Source of the DNA: Pilatotrama ljubarskyi
Lineage: Eukaryota; Basidiomycota; Agaricomycetes; Polyporales; Polyporaceae
Length of the DNA stretch: 64,000 bases
Reading direction: 5' to 3'
NCBI GenBank assembly: GCA_022385805.1
Contig: MU277692.1
Location: 186,001-250,000 of the forward strand
Shown here: positions 36,901-42,614 of the stretch, piece by piece
How the letters are laid out: each line of letters begins with the position of its first letter
How positions within the stretch are numbered: position 1 is the first letter of the stretch
Program-made: the position numbers and the translations under genes
Notes under the pieces: model-generated
The model's database searches: none
The model's input: the letters and a program-made list of their open reading frames with translations, nothing else
Told to the model about the DNA's origin: nothing

Positions 36901-39795
36901 CGCCCACAGATGGCGGTCGCCCCGGACCGCACCGCTCGGGCACTCGCCGCCCCGCACGCCCGTCGGCCGCAGGCGCGCTCCACACTTGCTGAGCCAGCCA
37001 CGTCACTAACGTCCCGCGGCAGGCGGCGCGATGGTGTGCCTCCGCTGGGTCCAGTTCGGAGGGCGCGATCTCAGCCCCCGGCTGCCGCAGACACCGGTCG
37101 GGCTGAGACATCACGCGAATTTGCCAAGCGGATCAAACGCGTCATCCTTCACGTTCCCGATGAAGGACGGGAGGGCGCACGGCCGTCGACGGGCCACAAT
37201 GAGTCAAAAACTACAGATGTGCATGATCAGCAGGTGCCACCAATCAATGTCGAGGACACGGACTCACCCCCACCAGCGGTCCATTACGGAGACCGCTTCC
37301 TCGACCACCTAACCGAAGCCTCGGAGGGCGTAGACCTGCTCGAGGTGCTACGAGGGCGCTACAGTTCGGATCCCTTCTTTGCAAAGATCATCCAGGCACC
37401 AAAGGAGTATAAGAACTTTCGCGAGGAGAACGGACTCCTGTTCATCCGCGAGCGCGGCCTGGAGCGGCTGTGTATCCCGGCCATCCTAGAGAAGGGTCGA
37501 AGTGTCCGTGAGATAGTGATCCTTCACGCACACTCCTTGCTTGCTCACCTAGGGGCTTACAAGACACTCGGGCTCCTCCGGGACCACGTATGGTGGAAGA
37601 GCATGGCAAGCGACGTGCAGGCCTACTGTGATACTTGTCAGACCTGCAAACGTAGTAAGCCCAGCAATCAGAAGCCATACGGACTTCTCAACCCTCTTCC
37701 AGTACCCAGCAAGCCCTGGGAAGCAGTTGGGATAGACTTTGTCGGTCCGTTACCGGAATCTCGGAATCGGGACGGGACATTCGACTCGATCACCACCGTC
37801 ATAGACTTACTCACTGGAATGGTGCATCTCGTCCCCAGTCGGACTGACTACTCCGCCAAGGAAGTGGCCGAGCTCGTGTTTGCAGAGATCTATAAGCATC
37901 ACGGATTACCCCGTGCAATCATCAGTGACCGCGACGTGCTGTTTACGAGCCTGTTCTGGGCTCACCTCCACAAACTCCTCGGGGTGGAGTTACGCATGTC
38001 GAGTGCCTATCACCCTGAATCGGATGGCTCTACAGAGCGGGCCAATAGAACTGTAGGCCAGATGCTCCGTCAGTGCATTGGACCCTCACAGAAGGACTGG
38101 GTATCGAAGCTGCCCGCTATCGAGTTTGCCATTAATCTAGCCCGGTCTGACTCAACAGGCTATGCACCTTTCTTCCTCAACACTGGGCGCATGCCACGCG
38201 CTATGATTTGGGAGGACCCTGCGAAGGACGAATACCCTGGGGTCCGCGCGTACGCGCAGCGCGTCAAGAACGCAATCATGTCAGCACACGATAGCATAAT
38301 CGCGGCGCGGGTTAAACAGACTCGCGACGCCAACAGACGGCGCCGCCCTGCCCCTTTCGTCACCGGGGACCTCGTCTACCTCTCCACGAAGAACATCTCG
38401 CTCCCAAAGGGGTACTCGCGCAAACTTGCCCCGAAGTACATCGGGCCGTATCGGATCCTGCGGGACTACGGAAACTATTCCTACAAGCTGGACTTACCCG
38501 CCGACTTGAAGCGCCGCGGGGTCCACGATGTATTCCATGCCGCCTTGCTACGGGTACACGAGCCTAATGATGACCGTCTTTTCCCGGGGCGCCTTGTAAG
38601 CCAGGTGGCCGATCTGGAGGAGACGGAGGGCGAGTGGTCAATAGACAAGATCCTCTCGCACTCGGGACGAGGAGAGGACGCACTGTTTGAGGCACAGTGG
38701 CGTTCAGGCGATCGGACTTGGGTTCCGTATACCGCCATCGCGCACCTTGACGCATTGAAGGCGTACTTCGAGGTCCTTGACGTAGATGGCGTCGGGAGCT
38801 TGAAAGAGGGCGCTGGAGTGCCGCCGACAGGCGACCCACAAGTCTTCTTGGGGTCGATGAGTTCAGTGGCGGCGGCTACTGGGGGACGTCAGTATAAAAG
38901 GCGTGCGGGGGCATCGAAGAACGGACGGGACTCTTACCGTCGCTCTTCTGACAGCTTGCGCATTTGCCCCCCACCCCCTCACTCTCGCTCTTCATTTCTC
39001 CTACAATTCCTCGGCACCCTCCTCCTCTTTGTTCTCCTCTTTGCCTACCATCTCAGCTCTCGATCAGTCATCATGCCCGACCAACAGGAGCGCCACCCCT
39101 ACCTGCGTCGCCTCGACGGCGGGAACGACCTCCTCCTCCGGGACGATGAGAACTACGTCCATCGCTTCGCTGTCCAACAAGTTCGGCTCTACTGCCGTTT
39201 CGATCAGACCCTCCGCGATGGGGCGTACGACAGCACCAAGGTCGCTTACCCAGGGGGATACGACTCCTTTGTTTCGCTCTGGAACCGTGCGGAAGATTTC
39301 CCTTGGCGCTTTTCCACTGTCGCGGCAGACGGGACCATCCAGGTCGCCGGGCAACACCCCTCCGCCGACCGTATTGCTCCTCTTCCTCCTCCTCCTGTCG
39401 CCGCCGCACCTCGCTTCTCCACTTCGCAGGAGGATGCCATCCAAGGCCTTCTCTGGGATCTGGCTGCCAGAGAGACGCGCAAGCGTAAGCGCATCGATGA
39501 GTCTCGAGCTTCTCGTGGGGCGAATCCGGGACGTACCATGGCTACGGGAGCCAAACCGAAGCGGCCTGTCTTTGGTGGCTTGCTGGACGACGACGACGAG
39601 CTGGAGCAGTTCGACGGGATGTCGAAGATTCGCCGCCGGCAGAAGAAGGCGAAGCCGGCGCAGGATGTTCAGCCTGTTGCGGAGCCTTCCGGAACTCGGG
39701 CCATGGACGACGAGGAGAGGCCTGCCGATAAGGGCAAGGCGAAGGCGGCCGACGAAGACATGGAGGACGAGGAGGAGAGCAACATGCGCGACTGA
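30985..39795 (+). CDS. Gag-Pol polyprotein of Ty3/gypsy chromovirus, single frame
   Basis: From ATG 30985 (MPHLRNGRGR) the frame runs 2,936 codons to TGA 39793-39795. In-frame codons back to 30811 contain no ATG. Approximate residues: disordered region 1-450; Gag capsid 450-560; CCHC zinc knuckle 707-720 (CFVCRETGHLSRNC); a 500-residue insertion with a repeated module ending in WYARQ, 750-1270; aspartic protease with LLDSGS near 1311; reverse transcriptase about 1490-1740 with YLDD at 1631; RNase H about 1770-1890 (VTDGS); integrase HHCC zinc domain about 2180-2220 (CDTCQTC); DDE core about 2250-2350 (GIDFVG, SDRDVLF, ESDGSTERANR); chromodomain about 2550-2600 (SIDKILSHSG...WVPY). Residues from about 2635 on belong to a leader-like stretch and an extra reading frame. 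Gag and Pol are in one frame without a frameshift signal, as in Tf1/sushi-like elements. Confidence 0.95.
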   Translation: MPHLRNGRGRNTPPGGGNIPGEFSTPHEERTGASVESSPLASLTSSSPSPSEDIHSSSGVRPGLSYSRVLSPSIPSGDQRLAPSEAKALPQRAEGIAVSSTSSNENTIDANARETSAIHSKNLHEQDGKDGGRWIEVTPRRRTRSLELPQNRNPLKATTTPAEARERPPAAVVSAYPLSPKPVRPAPGVGLSAAQLQAIHRAESAMTPDEKERVHRRMKAVYTPCEQRPASRGEGPSSFEKGKSVDPLNWGNVDINPIELDPEAQRRALEAYAASHKAPESGSKIIDIQYDRDMHKATSSATPADDELSAAGDRVLLQELMREVSDLRSQLSSLRAERTRDDARDTRPPRAVTFESASYSVPSQPPVRGFAGPSQEGAAATARALLPSAQVDPTSYLGQMFGLNAKSDPVRQDRGHLDYDVPAASAAGPASLPKKLVLKPREPTPYGGSTNMQVFHKFALEAKSFLNGYNVEPQDHALRISHYLTGRAWDYYLNTVMNTASTWDIDRLLQGLFDYCFPVDYRQRQRERLESARQNGRSVKEFVHELTGLYSVLGNVPEHMRVLKLWHSLDPHLQEKLWWSGITPDTATWEQVRQTAELAEVAQAASESASKRNRTRPSSGEAPPRASSSTAKEDRAPSLRGARATVAYGRKGPAASPAARGGRPPSNRAPMPFGVPRMDMATRPPSSGRRGVPDARERAELLAAGKCFVCRETGHLSRNCPQASRVSSNRKSGAPGLTSFNVELAFGDAEKLRGLAESTAQLDELELCNLELLDIPDVRPSRRARSSSIPSLMTVSDSSSETGSDGAVSDTAQGADARQVPISPDGTSSVAGYSDLVEEWLTQVGGPDTAGDSPVEEIDTQSDTMSMPELEAVSDYDDDDLCSLTSEAQYSRDPGDLDDAFSALTLPSVWRRGTTRRHLGHVRELASKPNGADAFAEGLEIALNTVFPYPDLSVPWRSSHRVLDVGRRFTCFPYPDFVEVQDNYLSFCILVPNAHIVNPMLDLHQWYARQVHLALRPSFSPDDLVGSELPALFAGVVHDLPASATSCRPGKGLVVPSRRPGGGIRAGYEDLYWHQASVVLEQNRPYFWDEVREASVDFYLEPQGDGAYHVYSGAGLDDPPELRPEWLRDPCFDVADWFRLEVLQQAGSCAGSSVPGTMGPVLANGTAAVLEEVFPDPRYRECDGPRRFDCVQVTGGVLIGDNYLQLNGVCPDELYGRPLFNLPDWYARQAAKALEDEPFDLDDLEGELRDLLDSAEAETTAYPLELNAAAVQGLPAVQRNAATPRDFKRLIPEPIVVVIDVNGHPARTLLDSGSLSDFMSSKLAHQLGIQTTELEKPLPVHLAVQGSRAKINLGCTAAIKYQNIMEQRYFDVINLLNYDLILGTPFLFQHRVTLGLNPTSVVVGSAAALPIEGKRVRVLESRAADIYADNLDAARQHLQDYAQDICVDASDSPLPPLRAINHTIPLKDPSKVYTWRPSKCPDAHRASWIEKRDAYLKSGRWRMSNARNTSPMLLLTKPGTGVKGIPPRLRVVCDLRERNSNTQKLTSPLPDMEAILRRLARKKYRSLIDGKDAYEQIRVTPEHVERTAMTTPDGNMVSLVLQQGDCNAVATYQSLMNHIFGPFIGVFMDVYLDDIVIYSDTLVEHIQHCKQVIDVLRREQLYLSATKLRFCCPEMKVLGRVVNNAGIRMDPDKVDSVLNWKTPTSKELLRGFLGSVGYLADDIATVRIPMGILTSLTGSDTSFVWDFTHQRAFDEIKRLVHAHREHHRKPLDYSPDAEPIWLVTDGSHGGIAGVVAQGTDYRSGRVAAFFSAKLSSAQSNYAVHEIEMLAGVEAMLRHREILLGCHFKWVTDHKGLIHLLKQRNLSGRQARWLEKISEFDFEVQYTPGVENVLADALSRIYSNDGAGTVRAPTEYTVHDDSEPVQARLAANAISMPVLVGLEAAAAMPGMLRRSPRHTAATTEVARPAPPGRRPQMAVAPDRTARALAAPHARRPQARSTLAEPATSLTSRGRRRDGVPPLGPVRRARSQPPAAADTGRAETSREFAKRIKRVILHVPDEGREGARPSTGHNESKTTDVHDQQVPPINVEDTDSPPPAVHYGDRFLDHLTEASEGVDLLEVLRGRYSSDPFFAKIIQAPKEYKNFREENGLLFIRERGLERLCIPAILEKGRSVREIVILHAHSLLAHLGAYKTLGLLRDHVWWKSMASDVQAYCDTCQTCKRSKPSNQKPYGLLNPLPVPSKPWEAVGIDFVGPLPESRNRDGTFDSITTVIDLLTGMVHLVPSRTDYSAKEVAELVFAEIYKHHGLPRAIISDRDVLFTSLFWAHLHKLLGVELRMSSAYHPESDGSTERANRTVGQMLRQCIGPSQKDWVSKLPAIEFAINLARSDSTGYAPFFLNTGRMPRAMIWEDPAKDEYPGVRAYAQRVKNAIMSAHDSIIAARVKQTRDANRRRRPAPFVTGDLVYLSTKNISLPKGYSRKLAPKYIGPYRILRDYGNYSYKLDLPADLKRRGVHDVFHAALLRVHEPNDDRLFPGRLVSQVADLEETEGEWSIDKILSHSGRGEDALFEAQWRSGDRTWVPYTAIAHLDALKAYFEVLDVDGVGSLKEGAGVPPTGDPQVFLGSMSSVAAATGGRQYKRRAGASKNGRDSYRRSSDSLRICPPPPHSRSSFLLQFLGTLLLFVLLFAYHLSSRSVIMPDQQERHPYLRRLDGGNDLLLRDDENYVHRFAVQQVRLYCRFDQTLRDGAYDSTKVAYPGGYDSFVSLWNRAEDFPWRFSTVAADGTIQVAGQHPSADRIAPLPPPPVAAAPRFSTSQEDAIQGLLWDLAARETRKRKRIDESRASRGANPGRTMATGAKPKRPVFGGLLDDDDELEQFDGMSKIRRRQKKAKPAQDVQPVAEPSGTRAMDDEERPADKGKAKAADEDMEDEEESNMRD
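38893..38900 (+). promoter_or_regulatory. Internal TATA box ahead of the retroelement's extra reading frame
   Basis: TATAAAAG lies after the chromodomain, 180 bp before ATG 39073. Between them is a strongly pyrimidine-rich tract (about 38965-39055), like the CT-rich 5' leaders of basidiomycete genes. This looks like a promoter for a separate short transcript. The promoter role is inferred. Confidence 0.5.
39073..39795 (+). CDS. Extra 3' reading frame of the retrotransposon, function unknown
   Basis: The frame from ATG 39073 encodes 240 residues (MPDQQERHPYLRRLDGGNDL...). It is also the in-frame tail of the gag-pol frame. The first 100 residues look like a folded domain: DENYVHRFAVQQVRLYCRFD, then DGAYDSTKVAYPGGYDSFV and WNRAEDFPWRFS. 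A proline-rich linker, a basic KRKRIDE patch, a second basic patch (RRRQKKAKP) and an acidic C-terminus follow, suggesting nuclear localisation. The stretch upstream (38985-39060) encodes hydrophobic residues only because it is a pyrimidine-rich leader, so I do not call a membrane segment. I do not recognise the domain. It could be a captured host gene or a lineage-specific accessory protein. Whether it is made as a fusion to Pol or from its own transcript is open. Confidence 0.6.
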   Translation: MPDQQERHPYLRRLDGGNDLLLRDDENYVHRFAVQQVRLYCRFDQTLRDGAYDSTKVAYPGGYDSFVSLWNRAEDFPWRFSTVAADGTIQVAGQHPSADRIAPLPPPPVAAAPRFSTSQEDAIQGLLWDLAARETRKRKRIDESRASRGANPGRTMATGAKPKRPVFGGLLDDDDELEQFDGMSKIRRRQKKAKPAQDVQPVAEPSGTRAMDDEERPADKGKAKAADEDMEDEEESNMRD

Positions 39796-39799
39796 CGTG

Positions 39800-39821
39800 G
39801 AGCATCGTCAAGACGATGCTC
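39800..39821. repeat. Perfect 10-bp inverted repeat before the right LTR
   Basis: GAGCATCGTC, a two-base AA spacer, then GACGATGCTC form a perfect hairpin. It starts 4 bp after the gag-pol stop and ends 10 bp before the right LTR, next to the short purine tract CGGAGGGCG. The position suggests a role in 3' end formation, RNA packaging or plus-strand priming; none of these is shown. Confidence 0.7.
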
Positions 39822-39831
39822 GGAGGGCGTC

Positions 39832-40117
39832 TGTAGCAGGCACGCGTGAGCGTGACGCGTAACCCTTCGTGACTCACCTATTCCGTTTATCCCTTCTTCC
39901 AGACTCGGTCTCTGGCTCTCTTTCCTCCGGCTCTGTACCTGTACCTCGCTCATTTTCACCTACGCACGGACCATCATCGTAGGTATAAAAGAGCCTGTAT
40001 CTTGTAGGGAGTCTTCAGCGTTCACAGAACAGAGACGCAGACTTATAACCTGTCTTCTCTCGTGTGCGTTCTAACCGTGTGACCACAACCTTCCCGTTTG
40101 GGATCGCGACGGTTACA
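39832..40117 (+). repeat. Right (3') LTR
   Basis: It is 286 bp, from TGTAGCAGGC to GCGACGGTTACA, and appears identical to the left LTR. It is followed directly by the CGCAG target duplication at 40118-40122. A purine-rich CGGAGGG shortly before it is the only polypurine-tract candidate. Confidence 0.97.
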
Positions 40118-40122
40118 CGCAG
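40118..40122. repeat. Target site duplication, right copy
   Basis: CGCAG directly follows the right LTR and matches 30502-30506. Confidence 0.93.
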
Positions 40123-40199
40123 GCGCTAACGCTTGGTGGCTGCGGCGAATTCAAGGCTTCGCATTCGTCGTCTGGACAGTGCACACTGCACATCCGACA

Positions 40200-41604
40200 A
40201 TGCGTCGCTCTGGAAAGTTGGTATCAGGTAAGTAGAAGACGTCGTGTCTCACAGCAGTCAAGACGATGATCAACTTTTGTATAACAGAGGATAGTAGCAG
40301 TAGTGCGTTCAGATTCCGTGGCCGCAGAACAGCAGGTTGGGGAGACGACGAGGTCAAACCTCGGCTGCCGTCTGCGCGACTCCGCGGAGAGAAAGCGCCC
40401 TGTACGTCTTCGCACATAGGCCTAGGGATGCTACCCGTGGCTATGATTACTGATAAGTTGTCGATACAGATGTCCGAACGTCCCTCTCGCCCGACCGGTT
40501 CCTGCGGCATCGCGACTGGCTGAAGCGGCGAAAGGATCCACTCGCTCGACCTCAGACCGGAAATGAGGACGACGTTATCGACATCTCCTCGGACTCGGAT
40601 GCGGAGATCGACGATGCGCCTCCTCGTGGTCGACCGCGCCAGACTACTTTCCTTCCGCACCGAGACGGCCAGCCGAAGGCTGCGCACAAGACGACCTCTG
40701 TTGCATCTGGCTCAGGTGCAGCCCGGGCCAAGATAGACTTGACGAGCGATCCTGAAGGGTCAGTGACTCAACGAGACACTGCAAGACCGGCGCAAAGGCA
40801 CTTGAACGCGATGCCTCCTCCTTTGCCCTCCACGTCGCTGCAGCTGCCAAGGTGGTCTAGCTCGAATCGACGTTTTGCAGAAGCCCCTATCAATATCACT
40901 CAGCTCAATCGTGGGCCTGCTATAAAGCACAAATTTGTGAGTCTCTGCCCCCTTTCGTGGCGAAACATGTCATAATTTATCTCTTCTAGTGTAAGCCTCC
41001 ATGGCTTCGTGTGGCATTCTGCGAGCTCTGGAAGGTATTCCCGGACGCCCGCTACGAGCTGATCAGGCCCTCTGGTGACACTGGCGGCTCGAAGGAGTGC
41101 GCCTTGGCATGTTTGCTCTGCGGCCCACAGGAGGTGAATAATTCCCCGTGTTCCTCGCTATCCATTCATACTGACGCGCCTCTTGGACAGGAATTTCCAG
41201 TCGGTCCAGGTAAGGCTTTGGATACGTTCAGGCTGCACCTTCGGCAGGTACATTTCCCCCTTCCGGATCCCTTGAGCCAGTCAGGAGGTGGTGCGCCAAG
41301 CTCTGCCACCATGGATAGCCCGCCCGGCTCTCCCGTCGCTGCCACATCCTCAGCTGGGGGCGCTGGTAAAAAGCAGGATGAAGTTGAGCGGTTTCTCATC
41401 CAACAAGGCCTTCCTACAGACCTCGTGCGCGTCCTCCGAGCAACTGGCATTACCGACGGTGCACGGATGCGCATGCTCGGTCTGATGTCGGAGTCGGCTC
41501 TCGACAAACTCGAGCAGCGGCTCGCCGTCGAGGGGCTCGACTTCGCTGCGTGTCTACTTGTCCGTGAAGGGCTGCGTCGGCTTGCAGGGAATGGCGAGTC
41601 GTGA
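40200..41604 (+). CDS. Zinc-finger and C-terminal SAM-like domain protein, copy B
   Basis: This is a paralogue of the gene at 26308-28072. Exon 1 (40200-40227) gives MRRSGKLVS; exon 2 starts at 40288 and contains SARLRGEKAP. A phase-1 intron follows at the same position and phase as in copy A, and the next exon begins YVRTSLSPDRFL. After an acidic ISSDSDAEIDD tract comes a domain entered by the KF-to-CKPPWLRVAFCELW junction (intron near 40940-40990). It includes FPDARYELI and a finger with CLLC, then HLRQVH across another intron. The C-terminal domain (residues after QDEVERFLIQQGL) has DLVRVLRATGITDGARM and LLVREGLRRLA. The stop TGA is at 41602-41604. Relative to copy A it lacks the N-terminal block before SARLRGE. 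The retroelement LTR ends 82 bp before this ATG, so its 5' control region has been displaced. Function is unknown. Confidence 0.75.
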
Positions 41605-42614
41605 GTTGAAAAGGGTCTTGAAGGCTCTCGCATCGGGACATCGCTTGCTGCCTCCATAGTTGTGCATACATGTACTCTCGGTCCCAGAGGCAGTGGGCGG
41701 TCCATGTAAGTGCGACGGTGCACGTCTGTGATGATGCATTGATCTGTTACACGATCGTCGACTGTGTTCTCTCCTACCTGTCCTCTCTTGTCATTTATAC
41801 GGTACCGGTCGTTGGACGAAGACGGGCCACCACAGTACGTTCGTCGAATCATGAGCTCGACGATGGATTAATGACGTCTTGTCATGATCATTGTTTGGTA
41901 CAAATCTGGCGGGTGCCGGCGGTTTCCCTTCGTGGCGATTGAACCGATCACCGATCATATTCGCGGGACCGATCAACGGTCTTCAGCCAACTACTTATAT
42001 ACAGTAGTATTATTTTGAGCACGCACCTTGATCGCCGCAACATGGGTTACGGAAATCCTTCCATTGCAATTCCTCTCAGCGGCAGACACCGATCGCTCAA
42101 CAACTCAATGCACTCGAAGGTCGTATTCACTCCTCGTTTCACAGAACTTGTACGCGAAGCGAGGGATGGGACTTGTCACCGCGACCGTCGCGACTCGGTC
42201 GGCCGACTCAGATGGTCATAAACATTGAGCCGGCGGGGCAATGTGGGGTCCCCGCATGCGGGGTAAACAAGCATCAGACGGGCAGTTGACATCACTGGAA
42301 AGGACGAACGCTGGAAGATTGATTCCGCGGTCTGTCCGCCTGAGCATGGGGCCACACACCGCAGCAACGACGCCCGCAACGCTGAGTGCGAGACCTCGTT
42401 CCCCCCGGACCGCGTTGATGTGACTCGCGGTCCGCTTCAGCTTCTCGCCGCGCGCCAGGGCCAGGTATGCCAACCTTTTCCCGTGGAATCTGGGGTCGAA
42501 AACAAATGCACGCCCCGCCGTGCTATAAGACGGGTGCTTCTCGAGGTGGGGCCCCGTGAGCCCTTTGCTTCCTCGCTCTGAGCCCCTTCGCGCTACCACC
42601 GCGCTCCTGCCACG
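41605..42614. other. Intergenic region upstream of the hexose transporter
   Basis: About 1 kb lies here. The last 380 bp look like a promoter: GC-box elements matching CreA/Mig1 sites, TATAAG at 42524-42529 (86 bp before the ATG) and a CT-rich leader. The first half shows no gene; frames around 42015-42230 have no coding character. No repeats were seen. Confidence 0.5.
42243..42263. promoter_or_regulatory. Cluster of CreA/Mig1-type sites with a 14-bp palindrome
   Basis: GTGGGG (42243-42248) is followed by the perfect palindrome CCCCGCATGCGGGG (42250-42263). All three hexamers fit the SYGGRG consensus of the CreA/Mig1 carbon-catabolite repressor, two of them as an inverted pair. The cluster lies 352 bp upstream of the hexose transporter ATG. 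A further GTGGGG occurs near 42545. Catabolite control of the transporter is an inference. Confidence 0.5.

Larger units (their letters stand above)
30507..40117 (+). mobile_element. Complete Ty3/gypsy LTR retrotransposon (chromovirus), 9.6 kb
   Basis: The element is bounded by two 286-bp LTRs that appear identical base for base, and by a CGCAG target duplication. It encodes capsid, zinc knuckle, protease, reverse transcriptase, RNase H, integrase and chromodomain in one frame without stops or frameshifts. The order RT-RNase H-integrase marks Ty3/gypsy, and the chromodomain marks a chromovirus. Identical LTRs, the intact duplication and the open frame all point to very recent insertion, and the copy could be autonomous. 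It lies between COG8 (129 bp from its ATG to the left LTR) and zinc-finger gene copy B (82 bp from the right LTR to its ATG). Unusual parts are a large insertion between nucleocapsid and protease, a 3' extra reading frame with its own promoter-like sequence, and a short hairpin next to the right LTR. Confidence 0.97.

Noticed and set aside
38985..39060. Transmembrane segment in the tail of gag-pol (LLQFLGTLLLFVLLFAYHL)
   Set aside because: It is the translation of a pyrimidine-rich leader that lies between a TATA box and an ATG. A real membrane anchor (env-like) is not supported.
38903..39862. 319-codon frame overlapping the retroelement's 3' reading frame in another phase
   Set aside because: It is a shadow of the real frame caused by codon bias; it runs across stop-free Ser/Arg-rich sequence and into the LTR.
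41246..41278. 33-nt intron between HLRQ and SGGG in zinc-finger gene copy B (gtacat...ccag)
   Set aside because: It is below the normal minimum intron size, a multiple of three without a stop, and its retention supplies the last histidine of the finger.
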